Translations under genes and position numbers: made by a program | The notes under the pieces: generated by a model | Told to the model about the DNA's origin: nothing | Database searches by the model: none | The model's input: the letters and a program-made list of their open reading frames with translations, nothing else | Shown here: piece by piece, positions 53,727-62,698 of the stretch | Numbering within the stretch: the first letter of the stretch is position 1 | Layout of the letters: each line of letters starts with the position of its first letter | Source: Dongia deserti | Lineage (GTDB): Bacteria > Pseudomonadota > Alphaproteobacteria > Dongiales > Dongiaceae | Assembly (NCBI RefSeq): GCF_003574735.1 | Contig: NZ_QORW01000019.1 | Location: 1 to 64,000 of the forward strand | Length of the DNA stretch: 64,000 nucleotides | Reading direction: 5' to 3'

Positions 53727-54878
53727 TTGGCGGCCAAGCAAGGCCGCCGGCAGGTGCTTTTCATTATAAACTCGTTGGCGGGCGGCGGCGCGGAGCGCGT
53801 GATGTGCACGCTGCTGCGAGCCTCGCAAGGCGAGTTGCGTGATCATCACTTTTCGCTGCTCCTGTTGGATCGCGAAACTCCGGCCTATGACGTGCCGCAC
53901 TGGATCGAGGTGGAGCAGCTCGACTGTCAACATTCCCTCATTCGCAGTGTCTGGTCGGTGTATCGGGCCATGCGGCGCCTGAAACCGGATCTCACTGTCA
54001 GTTTCCTGACGCGCGCCAACGTTGCCAACGTCATTGCGGCCGGGCTTCTTGGCATTCGCGCGATCGTGAGCGAGCGCGTCAACACGACCAGCCACCTCGG
54101 CCGCGGCATCGGAGCCGCCATTGCGCGCTTCCTTGTCAGGGCGACCTATCCAAAGGCGCGTTCGGTGATTGCCGTGTCCCAGGGCGTAGCCGACGAACTG
54201 CACTCTGCCTATAGCGTGCCGAGCGAACGCATTTCGGTCATCGCCAATCCGATCGACCTCGATGAGATCCGCGCCCAGGCCGAAGGCGGCGATCCGGTCG
54301 CCGTGCAAGGGCCCTACGCCGTGACGATGGGGCGACTGACGCAGAACAAGAATTTCGGCATGCTGATCGAGGCCTTCGCACGGTCCGGCATCCCGGGCAA
54401 GCTGGTCATTCTCGGCGAAGGACCGGAGCGGTCGCCACTAAGCGAGAAAATCGAGGCGCTCGGGCTGAGCGGCCGCATTGTGATGCCGGGCTTCTCGGCC
54501 AATCCCTTCCCGACGCTGCGCCGGGCGGCGTTCTATGTGTCGCCGTCGAATGCGGAGGGGTTCCCGAACAGCCTGCTCGAAGCCATGAGCGTCGGGCTCG
54601 CGGTCATCTCCACCAACTGCCCGTCAGGTCCGTCCGAGATTCTCGCTGATTTACCGCGGGAGCGCGTCACGCCAGGCGTGATGTTCGCCGAGCACGGGAT
54701 CCTGGTATCGGTGGACGATCCCGATGCGATGGCGGATGCCTTGCGCGCCATGAGCGATGCAGGGCGCCGGCGGATGTACGGCGAGAGGGCGCAGCGCCGT
54801 GCCGCCGACTTCGGCGTGGCCCGGGCCTGCGACGCCTACTGGTCCATCATCCGCGCACAGGGGGCGCTCGCCAACTAG
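53727..54878 (+). CDS. glycosyltransferase family 4
   Basis: The 383-residue GT-B enzyme has the N-terminal FIINSLAGGGAERVMCTLL, typical of GT4 enzymes of polysaccharide clusters. The C-terminal half has VTMGRLTQNKNFGMLIEAFA and the E-x7-E region NAEGFPNSLLEAMSVGLAVIS. The frame is open upstream to a TTG at 53655, but the TTG at 53727 has a perfect GGAGG 5 nt before it and gives a standard N-terminus. The donor sugar is unknown. It is transcribed alone in this part of the locus. Confidence 0.82.
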   Translation: MAAKQGRRQVLFIINSLAGGGAERVMCTLLRASQGELRDHHFSLLLLDRETPAYDVPHWIEVEQLDCQHSLIRSVWSVYRAMRRLKPDLTVSFLTRANVANVIAAGLLGIRAIVSERVNTTSHLGRGIGAAIARFLVRATYPKARSVIAVSQGVADELHSAYSVPSERISVIANPIDLDEIRAQAEGGDPVAVQGPYAVTMGRLTQNKNFGMLIEAFARSGIPGKLVILGEGPERSPLSEKIEALGLSGRIVMPGFSANPFPTLRRAAFYVSPSNAEGFPNSLLEAMSVGLAVISTNCPSGPSEILADLPRERVTPGVMFAEHGILVSVDDPDAMADALRAMSDAGRRRMYGERAQRRAADFGVARACDAYWSIIRAQGALAN

Positions 54879-55221
54879 TTTGGGACAGCCGAGTCGGTCG
54901 TTGCGCTGGCACGAGCTGGATCTCTGCCAGATGTCCGACGGCATCTATTCGGCCGCGAACTTCCGTGTGCGTCAGGCGCCGCGCATCTTTCCAGCATTGT
55001 TCTTCATGTGCGCGGTCATTGTCTTGTTCCTGCCGCTCTTCTCCTCCGTACCTGGTCGCTGACAGGCCAGAACGGCCTACGCCAGGCGTTCGACTACGGC
55101 CATCTGACAGCGAGCGGATCGGTGCTCGTTACCCAGCAGATCAAGAAATCGCGCTGACTCTAGAGGCAGAGCGTAAGCGCCGTACAGCACCTTCGTACCC
55201 GGTGAGGATTTTCCCTTGCTA
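54879..55221. other. intergenic region after the GT4 gene
   Basis: The 343-nt gap lies between convergent genes. Apart from one possible 43-codon membrane peptide frame (54931-55062) nothing is recognised; no clear terminator hairpin was found by eye. Confidence 0.4.
54931..55062 (+). CDS. possible small single-span membrane protein
   Basis: A 43-codon frame starts at ATG 54931 and ends TGA 55060-55062. It would encode MSDGIYSAANFRVRQAPRIF followed by a hydrophobic segment of about 20 residues (FPALFFMCAVIVLFLPLFSS). The basic residues before the helix fit an N-in orientation. No good ribosome site is present and no homologue is recalled. It could equally be a chance frame or the remnant of a longer gene. 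Confidence 0.25.
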   Translation: MSDGIYSAANFRVRQAPRIFPALFFMCAVIVLFLPLFSSVPGR

Positions 55222-57018
55222 TCAACTCAGCGGCCAGAACATCGGAATCACGATTGTCGCGGTTGCCCAAAGGAGGAGGTTCAAAGGCAGCCCGAGCTTG
55301 ACGAAATCGGTGAAGCGATAGCCGCCGGCATTGTAGACGAAAGTGTTTGTCTGATAGCCGATTGGCGTCGCGAAGCTGGCACTTGCCGCAAACATGACCG
55401 CGACGACGAATGGCCGTGGATCTACTCCTATTTGGTGGGCCAGCCCAACGGCGATCGGGGTCAGGAGAATTGCTGCGGCGTTGTTGCTCATGATCTCTGT
55501 AAGGAGCGAGGTGAGCAGGTAAACGGCCGAGAGGATAGCCACCGGACCAAGGGCGCCGACGGCCGCGGCGAAGCTTTCGACGATAAGCCGCGCCGCGCCG
55601 GTCTTCTCCATCGCCAGCCCGACCGCCAGCATGCCGAAGATCAGCATCAGGATGTTCCATCTGATCGAGCTATACGCTTCCTCCGGATCGATACAGCGTA
55701 ACGCGACAATGGCCGTGGCCGCCATGAGCGCCAGAGCCGCAATCGGCAACACCTCGAACGCGGCGAGACTCATAACGAGGAGCACAGCAGCAATCGCGAT
55801 CGGCGCCTTGTCCCTTCTGAGCGGCCGCTCGGTCGGTTGCGACAGGTTTACCAGCTCCTGATAGTCAAACAGCCGCTTCATGCTTTCTGAAGAGCCCTCT
55901 AGAAGCAGCGTGTCGCCCATCTGGAGCGAGACATCATCGAAGCTGCCCGAGAGACCAGCGCCGCGACGATGGATGGCGAGAATATAGGCGCCATACAGGC
56001 GACGCAGGTTGAGATCCGCAACGCGCCGCCCAAGAAACCTCGACTGAGGCCCGACGATTCCCTCCATCACTATGGTCTCGCGTGCGCCCATCGGCTCGAT
56101 GGCGTGGACATGGCGGCCGCCGAACGCGACGTCCCCAGCCTCGCGCAGACCGAGCATGTCACCGACCTTGCTGCGGACGACCAGTCGGTCGCCGGCTTGG
56201 AGGAATAGGGAGTTGTCGAGCGAACCACGCAACGAGACATCACCGCGAATGAGATCGATGACACGCAGACCACGCTGGTCCGTGAAGCCAGCCTCCTTGA
56301 GGCGCTTGCCGATAAGCGGAGAGTCGAGCGGGACCAGCACATCCGCCATAAAGTGACGATCCTCCGAGCGCGGCAGCAGGCTGGACAGGCTCTCGCGGTC
56401 AGGGAGCAGCCATCGGCCGGCTAGCAAGAGATAGACAATCCCGACTGCTCCCATGATCGCGCCCGCTGCCGTGATCTCAAACATGCCGAAGGGTGCGAGA
56501 CCTTGCCGTTGAGCTACGCCGTCCACCAGAATGTTGGTCGAGGTACCGATCAGTGTCGTCGTGCCGCCGAATATGCTGGCAAAGGAAAGCGGGATCAGGA
56601 ACTTCGATGGGGCGAGCTTTAGAGTCCGTGCGAGACCGATTACGACCGGCGTAAGGATGACTACCACGGGCGTATTGTTGATGAAGGCGGACATTAGAAT
56701 GACGCTCGTCATCATGGCGGCTAGCGCGAGAAGCGGGGAGCTTCCCGCAGCCATGGAGACAAGCCGGCCGAGGCTATCGATCACCCCCGTGCGCTCCAGC
56801 CCAGCGCTCAGGACGAACATCGCTGCGATGGTGATGGGTGCACTGTTACTGAAGATTCCCAGGACATCGGTCGTGCTGAGAATGCCCGTCATCAGCAGCA
56901 CGGCGACGGCGCAGCCGGCGACAACATCTGGCGCCATCCGTTCCCGGATGAACCCGAAAAACACGATCACGACGAGAAAGAGAACAATGGCAATTTGCAT
57001 TGCCGGCCAGTCAAACAT
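55222..57018 (-). CDS. SLC13/DASS-type permease with two RCK_C (TrkA_C) domains
   Basis: The 598-residue protein has two blocks of membrane helices (about 1-205 and 400-598) separated by a cytoplasmic region with two RCK_C-like domains (DQRGLRVIDLIRGDVSLRGS and RRLYGAYILAIHRRGAGLSG as their strands). The family signatures SAFINNTPVVVILTPVVIGLA and IMSNNAAAILLTPIAVGLA are the paired hairpin motifs of ion transporters of this fold. Such proteins import sulfate, dicarboxylates or related anions. The ATG at 57018 follows GAGGTGG. It lies 269 nt from the outer-membrane barrel gene and is probably independent of EPS assembly. Confidence 0.82.
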   Translation of the reverse strand: MFDWPAMQIAIVLFLVVIVFFGFIRERMAPDVVAGCAVAVLLMTGILSTTDVLGIFSNSAPITIAAMFVLSAGLERTGVIDSLGRLVSMAAGSSPLLALAAMMTSVILMSAFINNTPVVVILTPVVIGLARTLKLAPSKFLIPLSFASIFGGTTTLIGTSTNILVDGVAQRQGLAPFGMFEITAAGAIMGAVGIVYLLLAGRWLLPDRESLSSLLPRSEDRHFMADVLVPLDSPLIGKRLKEAGFTDQRGLRVIDLIRGDVSLRGSLDNSLFLQAGDRLVVRSKVGDMLGLREAGDVAFGGRHVHAIEPMGARETIVMEGIVGPQSRFLGRRVADLNLRRLYGAYILAIHRRGAGLSGSFDDVSLQMGDTLLLEGSSESMKRLFDYQELVNLSQPTERPLRRDKAPIAIAAVLLVMSLAAFEVLPIAALALMAATAIVALRCIDPEEAYSSIRWNILMLIFGMLAVGLAMEKTGAARLIVESFAAAVGALGPVAILSAVYLLTSLLTEIMSNNAAAILLTPIAVGLAHQIGVDPRPFVVAVMFAASASFATPIGYQTNTFVYNAGGYRFTDFVKLGLPLNLLLWATATIVIPMFWPLS

Positions 57019-57287
57019 GTCCACCTCAACTCGCTTGTGAAATACACGCTTGCTGGCAGCCAAGCGGCTGCGGAGTCATGGTCCTGAACTGGCAGAACGT
57101 TAGCGTGCTGTCGAGTGTCAAGTCAGGAAGGCTTTTAGCCGGCCATGCGCTCGCCCCAGAGAGGCAGCGAACGGTTCCCATCCGGCGCTCGGGAGCTCAT
57201 TCTGGGGCCCCCGTCGGGCCGAACTACTAAAGCTAGAAGGTTGTATGGCGAAGCGGCTACCAAGAGCGTCGCAGCGCTGATGGAGGC

Positions 57288-58506
57288 TCAGAAACCCGTA
57301 CCAGCCCAGGTCGGGAAGTTGTACTGCAGGGTGAGGAAGACAGAATTCGAGGTTGCGGACTCATCGTCATCTCTGAACAGCCGATAGCGGAAACGGTATG
57401 CCGCCTCCAGGCTCCAATCTTCCGTCAGTTGCCAGGCGATCGCCGGCCGCACCGACGTGTAACGCGAGGTGCCACTCTCTTCGGAGGTTTCGCTTTGCTC
57501 TCCCAGGAGGTCGTCATTATCGGCGTAATCGAGATTGAGGCGGGCGGTAGTGAGCGGCGTCAACTGGTGGTCAACGCCGAACGCTACGCGGTTGCGCAGG
57601 ACCTGGTCGCCATCGCCCGATGGCTCGGTGTCGTGGGATAGCGATGCGCGAATCGAAGTCTGGTCGCTCATGATATAGCGCATATTAAATTTCACGCGAT
57701 AACCAAGCTCGTCGTCATCCCGGCCGGGGTCCTCGTGTTGCATGGAATAGGCGAGGCCAAGACCGCCGCCGATCGTGAATAAGTCGGAGGGGGTATAGGT
57801 GTATCCGAACAGCGTGTTGATCGTGTCGGTGTAGTCCTTGCCCGGCTCATCAGGGATGAAGCGGACGGCGCCGACGGTGGCGTTGACCCGCTCCAACTCG
57901 TTGAGCTGCCGGCGATAGTCGATCGACGGACCAAAATACTGGTAATCGGTCTTTCGGTTGGTGTGGTAGTCCACGTTGCGATAGGTGCCGCTCACAGCGA
58001 GCTGATCAATCGGCGAGAGCAGATAGTTCCACCCGGTATCGACATCCCACCTGACGAAGCGGAAGGAATCGTCCAGGATCCGGCCGGTGATGTCCTGCTC
58101 GTTCTTCAGCGTGGTGTCACGGGTGAAGCCGACGTCAAACTGAAATGCGCTGCGTTCGCTGAGCGCCTGATCGACGGAAAGGTCGAGGAACTGATCCTGC
58201 GAGTTGAACTCGGAGTGATCGATATATTCCGCGAAGTCGAACCGCCCGTCGAAGGCGATCTGCGACGTCGGGGAATTGCGCTCCAGGTGCAATGCCGGCG
58301 TCGTGATGAAGCCGAACGTCTCGATCTCGCGATCGCGACTCAGCAACAGGTTGTCGCTATAGAGCACCCTTTGCGAAATGTTCGTTTCAAGCCGCCACTC
58401 CTGGGCGGAAGCGTTCTTCCCCCCGGCGCAGAGACCTACAACGATGATCGCCCAAAGTGCGATGTGAGTGCTAACGATCCCCGAGCGTTTCAGGCGCTTC
58501 CCCCAT
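57288..58506 (-). CDS. outer-membrane beta-barrel protein of EPS loci; apparent frameshift at start
   Basis: The frame from 58367 down to 57288 encodes about 360 residues of alternating polar/hydrophobic strands ending in the aromatic FLTLQYNFPTWAGTGF, as in outer-membrane barrels beside exosortase-type EPS genes. No start codon lies upstream in this frame, yet it reads a perfect signal peptide (KRLKRSGIVSTHIALWAIIV, cleaved at ASA-QEW). An ATG at 58506 would begin it (MGKRLKRSG) if the run of five G at 58504-58500 were four. So either the gene carries a one-base insertion, or there is a sequencing error or slippage. It lies 10 nt downstream of the Wza-like gene. Confidence 0.7.
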
Positions 58507-58516
58507 CGTTAATGAT

Positions 58517-59140
58517 TCAGAACAAGCCCGCCTGCGGCACGACCACCACGTCACCACCCCTCAGCAGGATGTTCTTGTCGAGATTTTCCCCATCCTCGAC
58601 TTCCGAGTAGTCAAACAGAATTGCGGTTTGTGTTCCAGTATCATCCCGCCGCAAGATCTTGATCTTACTCTTACTTGCGAACGGTGTCAGCCCACCAGCG
58701 AGGCTCAAGGCCTGCATGACATCAAGCCGTGTGTCATATGCGAACGTGCCCGGCGCCTTAACCTGCCCGACGACCGAGACCGAATTGCCCGTCGCCTTGA
58801 CCATCGAGACCGTCACTTCGTTGTCGGTCAGATTGGGAAAATACTGACTTTCCCGTAGGTTAGTAGCAATTTGCTGCTGCAGCTCCTGGAGCGTCTTGCC
58901 GCGCGCGTTCAGATTGCCGACCAGGGGAAAGGCGATCCCGCCATCCGGCTGCACGGGCACGTCCTTGTCGAGGTTCGGCTCGCCATAAACCGAGATATGC
59001 AGCAGGTCGCCGCCATTGATTCGGTAACCGGTATCCTGAGGAGTCGCCGGAACGACGGTCTCTTGAGCGGCAGCAGAGCTGGCGCCGATCACCGCCGCGG
59101 CGGCAAGGCAGAGCAGAGTCTGGGAGAGAGAGCGGAGCAT
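58517..59140 (-). CDS. polysaccharide export protein, Wza/BexD family (short form)
   Basis: The 207-residue exported protein has a signal peptide (MLRSLSQTLLCLAAAAVIGA onward). The Poly_export domain has GYRINGGDLLHISVYGEPNL and VPVQPDGGIAFPLVGNLNAR. One SLBB domain follows (NSVSVVGQVKAPGTFAYDTR, LSLAGGLTPFA). It is the short alphaproteobacterial type without the C-terminal membrane helix of Wza, so the pore must be completed by another protein, perhaps the barrel encoded next. GAGGA sits 6 nt before ATG 59140; ATG 59152 overlaps that site. No lipobox Cys was seen. Confidence 0.86.
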   Translation of the reverse strand: MLRSLSQTLLCLAAAAVIGASSAAAQETVVPATPQDTGYRINGGDLLHISVYGEPNLDKDVPVQPDGGIAFPLVGNLNARGKTLQELQQQIATNLRESQYFPNLTDNEVTVSMVKATGNSVSVVGQVKAPGTFAYDTRLDVMQALSLAGGLTPFASKSKIKILRRDDTGTQTAILFDYSEVEDGENLDKNILLRGGDVVVVPQAGLF

Positions 59141-59264
59141 CGAAGTCCTCATCGTCAGTCAGTTGCATGCCGTAAACGAACCTGGACGGTCCGAAACGGA
59201 CCAGAGGCGATGTTTGTTCCCCAGGGCAGAAAACTTTCTCGCTTGGCGTGCACACGCGGCATCG

Positions 59265-60263
59265 TCAGACCGCTTCTGAGAAAACATTGCTACGGTGCCA
59301 CCGGGCTGCCGATGCGACGATGCTGTCGATATCGCTCCGGGTGGCGACCCAGCCGAGATCGCGCTCGGCAAGCCCGGGTGCCGCGAACAAGCGCGACGGA
59401 TCGCCGGCACGGCGCGGCGCCTCGATCGTCGGCACCTTGGTGCCGAGTACGCGCTCGACCGCTCCAAGCACTTGGCGGACCGAGATAGGGTGGCCGCTCC
59501 CCAGATTGAAGGCGCGGCTGCCGCCGGTCGTCTCGAGAAACGCAAGCGCCTGGAGATGAGCCTCGGCCAGATCCTCGACATGCACATAATCGCGCTCGCA
59601 TGTTCCATCCGCCGTCGGGTAGTCGCTGCCAAAGACGCTGAGCGGCCGGCTGAGATCGAGTGCGGCCTGAATGGCGAGGGGGACGAGATGAGTCTCCGTG
59701 CTGTGCGCCTCGCCGATATCGCCATCGGCGTCGGCGCCCGCCGCGTTGAAATAGCGCAACAGGACCGTGCGGATCGCACCGGTCGAGGCGACGTCGGTCA
59801 GGAAGTTCTCGGCGGCCAATTTGGTGCGGCCGTAGACATTGATCGGTCGCGTCGATTCGGTTTCTTCGATCGGCAGCTTCGCGGGCATGCCGTAGACCGC
59901 GCAGGTGCTGGAGAACACGATACGCGAGACGCCGCAGCGCCGCATGGCGGCCACCAGAGCGATCACTCCCCCGACGTTACTGTCGTAATACTCATGCGGC
60001 TTGCCGGCGGATTCGCCCACCAGTGACAGGGCGGCGAAGTGAAGGACGGCAGTCACCTTGTGGCGCGCCATCACGTCGGAAACGAAAGCCTCATCGCGCA
60101 CGTCGCCGACTTCCAGTGGGCCCCATTTGACAGCTTGCCGATGGCCGGTCGAGAGGTTGTCGAGGGTGACTGGAGTAAGGCCCGATCGGTACAGGGCCTT
60201 GCACACATGGCTGCCGACATAGCCGGCGCCGCCAGTCACCAGAACGCTTGGTTGCTTGGTCAT
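59265..60263 (-). CDS. galE: UDP-glucose 4-epimerase
   Basis: The 332-residue extended SDR protein has the Rossmann motif VTGGAGYVGSHVCKAL at residues 9-24, TLDNLSTGH, the catalytic Ser-Ser-Thr in VFSSTCAVYG and YxxxK in YGRTKLAAE. GalE interconverts UDP-glucose and UDP-galactose and so supplies galactose for EPS synthesis. GAGGA precedes the ATG. It is 124 nt upstream of the Wza-like gene on the same strand. The substrate could also be another UDP-hexose. Confidence 0.88.
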   Translation of the reverse strand: MTKQPSVLVTGGAGYVGSHVCKALYRSGLTPVTLDNLSTGHRQAVKWGPLEVGDVRDEAFVSDVMARHKVTAVLHFAALSLVGESAGKPHEYYDSNVGGVIALVAAMRRCGVSRIVFSSTCAVYGMPAKLPIEETESTRPINVYGRTKLAAENFLTDVASTGAIRTVLLRYFNAAGADADGDIGEAHSTETHLVPLAIQAALDLSRPLSVFGSDYPTADGTCERDYVHVEDLAEAHLQALAFLETTGGSRAFNLGSGHPISVRQVLGAVERVLGTKVPTIEAPRRAGDPSRLFAAPGLAERDLGWVATRSDIDSIVASAARWHRSNVFSEAV

Positions 60264-61055
60264 GGGAAGTCCTCTCGCTGCGCCTTCAAGAACCCCCGAC
60301 GAGCACCAGCGGCAACTCCTCCATGCGCTGGGCGGATTAGATGCTTCGGCTGCGCCTCACTTTCACGAACGAGCGTGCGCGACCATTCTTATGATATCCG
60401 CAGGCCAAAGCGGTCCATCTTTGCGGCTCATGCATGCCATGGAGGCGACCGAAGCGTCAACTAACTCTCCCAAGTGTTCTCCGATCTATGCGCGAGCAAG
60501 TGAGGCGCGGAACGAAACGTGTGGCTCATCGGCACGCGCTCATCGAAATCGCGATCTTCGTCGATGCAGCCGGGAACTTTTCGATGCACAAGAACTTGGT
60601 GTCCGCACGAAAGGACAAGAGCGGAGAAAGCACACAGCTTTGTCGCGAGTTTCTCACAGCTTTGTCGGAGTCGCGGAACGTGCCATGGAGTAAAAAAGTA
60701 GAATTACGAGTCTGCCTGCGACGCGTCAAAGTCAATTGAGTGAACGCGAAGGAGCGAGGGCCAGGTAGATCGGCAAAGAGGCGTTTCGAACTCTTCTGCT
60801 GGCGATACAAAACTGTGAATGGACACGGCTTGTCGCAGTTTCCTCACAGTTTAGTTGGTGGCCATTCGATGCGTGGCGAACAGATGAGGAGCTTGAAAGC
60901 CTGTTGCGCTGCGATAGCATGGCCCTGACAAACGCAACTGCTGGCTTGGCGCCCTGGAACGTTCGATAGCGATCAAAATAACAACAAGAATGCCAAGAGC
61001 TACTGTCTGGTGGGAGACGTGGTGAACTGTTCGGGGGAGGGATACAGGTGGCGCC
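60264..61055. other. 792-nt intergenic region between galE and the priming transferase gene
   Basis: No gene is supported here. The region carries a near-duplicate 34-nt motif at 60632-60665 and 60823-60855. It also has a perfect inverted repeat AAACTGTGA (60810-60818) / TCACAGTTT (60844-60852). It is AT-richer than the genes around it. It should contain the promoters of galE and of the operon that starts at 61056. Confidence 0.5.
60632..60855. repeat. pair of 33-34 nt direct repeats with TCACAG cores
   Basis: The segments at 60632-60665 and 60823-60855 align along their whole length (shared ACAC.GCTT.GTCGC.AGTTT and CTCACAG.TT..GT) with two single-base gaps. They are 191 nt apart, upstream of the priming glycosyltransferase gene. 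The second copy includes one arm of the AAACTGTGA / TCACAGTTT inverted repeat. A regulator binding at both and looping the DNA is possible. Confidence 0.45.
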
Positions 61056-62591
61056 ATGCTTCAAATGCGCACTGCGGCCAGGATGCGTCCTCACGCGGTG
61101 GACTCCTCGGAGCTGAGTTCCTTCCGAACCCAAACATCGGTACGCAAGCACTATCTTCCCCGCGATCCGCGGCTCGGCGGACTGCTTCTGGCGCTGTGCG
61201 ATCTCGCCGTGTTCGCTGCAGTGATCGCACTGATCGCGATGCTGCTTGCGCCGGGCGGCGCTGAGCGCTTCTCGACATCGTGGCCGCACTTCACGCTCAC
61301 CAGCGTGCTTGCCTTCATCGTCGCGCATTCGCTGGCGAGTTCCTATGACATCGCCGGCGCGGTGCACACATCTCTGTTCGACTTCGTTATCAAGCCCGCC
61401 ATTCTGACCTGCACGGCGGTGACCTTCAGCTACATGATCGAAGTCTGGCTCGGCCGCAGTGCGGTCGAAGGAGAGTTTGCACTCAGCATCGGCGAGCTTT
61501 CTGCCGAGCACTATGTGATCGTCTTCGCGACGCTGGCGATGGCAGGCGAGCGGCTGCTCGGCTACGGGCTGCTCAATCGCTGGCAGGCGGCCGGTCATCT
61601 CTCGACCAACGTGGTGGTGTTCGGCGCTGAAACGATCGGGCAGCGTCTCGTCAAGGTCGTGCGCGAGGAATATGCGGACTCTGTCGAGGTCGTCGGAATC
61701 TTTGACGATCGCACCCAGCGCGCGCCGGACCATGTTCATGGCATCGCCGTCGAGGGCGGCATCGACGCGTTGATCGAGTTCGTGAAGTCCACCCCGGCGG
61801 TCGATAAGGTGCTGATCGCCCTGCCGATGAGTGCGGAAAGCCGCATCCTGCAGCTCCTGACCAAGCTGCGGAGCTTGGCGGTCGATGTGGCGCTGGTGCC
61901 GGACTTTGTGGGCATGCGCCTCGAGCGGCAGTTCGCGCGCGCCGGCCAGCCGCCGCTCCTCAGCGTCCTGCGAAGGCCGCAGTCGGAGTTCGACTGGCTG
62001 GTTAAGCGCAGCTTCGATTTCACCACCTCACTTGTCCTGCTGATCGCGCTCTCGCCGCTGCTGGCGCTGACCGCGCTCGCCATCCGGCTGGACAGCCCGG
62101 GACCCATTCTGTTTCGCCAGCCTCGACTCGGGCTCAACAACAAGGAATTCAACGTCCTCAAATTCCGCTCGATGTATGTCGAGAAGGCCGACCTGGAGGC
62201 CCGCGAGCAGACTAAGCGGGACGACGCGCGGGTGACGCGGGTCGGCACGTGGCTACGGCGCCTCAGCATCGACGAGCTGCCGCAGCTCTTCAACGTGCTC
62301 GCCGGCGACATGTCGTTGGTCGGACCGCGACCGCATGCTTTGGGCATGCAGGTGAAGGATCGGTTGTGCGATGAGATCGTGCGTGAATATGCAGTGCGCC
62401 ACCGCATGCGGCCGGGCATAACCGGCTGGGCGCAGGTGCGCGGGCTGCGCGGCGCCGTGGATGAGCCGGCGCTGCTGGAGGCGCGCGTGAACCACGACAT
62501 TTACTATATCGATAATTGGTCGTTCTTCTTTGATCTGCGAATTCTCATGATGACCGTGATCGAACTGATAAGGCCGAGGAATGCATTCTAA
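61056..62591 (+). CDS. undecaprenyl-phosphate sugar phosphotransferase (WcaJ-type priming enzyme)
   Basis: The 511-residue protein has four or five N-terminal membrane helices and a cytoplasmic Rossmann-like domain (VVVFGAETIGQRLVKVV). A C-terminal sugar transferase domain starts with VKRSFDFTTSLVLLIALSPL, whose K-R-x-x-D is typical; GPILFRQPRLGLNNKEFNVL and DELPQLFNVLAGDMSLVGPR follow. It transfers a hexose-1-phosphate, probably glucose, from UDP-sugar to undecaprenyl phosphate and so starts each EPS repeat unit. It leads the operon with uppS and the UDP-glucose dehydrogenase gene. Confidence 0.88.
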   Translation: MLQMRTAARMRPHAVDSSELSSFRTQTSVRKHYLPRDPRLGGLLLALCDLAVFAAVIALIAMLLAPGGAERFSTSWPHFTLTSVLAFIVAHSLASSYDIAGAVHTSLFDFVIKPAILTCTAVTFSYMIEVWLGRSAVEGEFALSIGELSAEHYVIVFATLAMAGERLLGYGLLNRWQAAGHLSTNVVVFGAETIGQRLVKVVREEYADSVEVVGIFDDRTQRAPDHVHGIAVEGGIDALIEFVKSTPAVDKVLIALPMSAESRILQLLTKLRSLAVDVALVPDFVGMRLERQFARAGQPPLLSVLRRPQSEFDWLVKRSFDFTTSLVLLIALSPLLALTALAIRLDSPGPILFRQPRLGLNNKEFNVLKFRSMYVEKADLEAREQTKRDDARVTRVGTWLRRLSIDELPQLFNVLAGDMSLVGPRPHALGMQVKDRLCDEIVREYAVRHRMRPGITGWAQVRGLRGAVDEPALLEARVNHDIYYIDNWSFFFDLRILMMTVIELIRPRNAF

Positions 62592-62698
62592 TTGTCAACT
62601 TCATTTCCGCGCATGACCGCGCGAACTCGGCTGTCTCCTGCCGTCACAGCACAATATGAGATCGGTCCGCGTCCACTCCGGGATCAGGGGCGCGCGGC

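Noticed and set aside
60434-60739. 101-codon frame in the galE upstream gap
   Set aside because: Composition does not resemble neighbouring genes and it is covered by repeated non-coding motifs.
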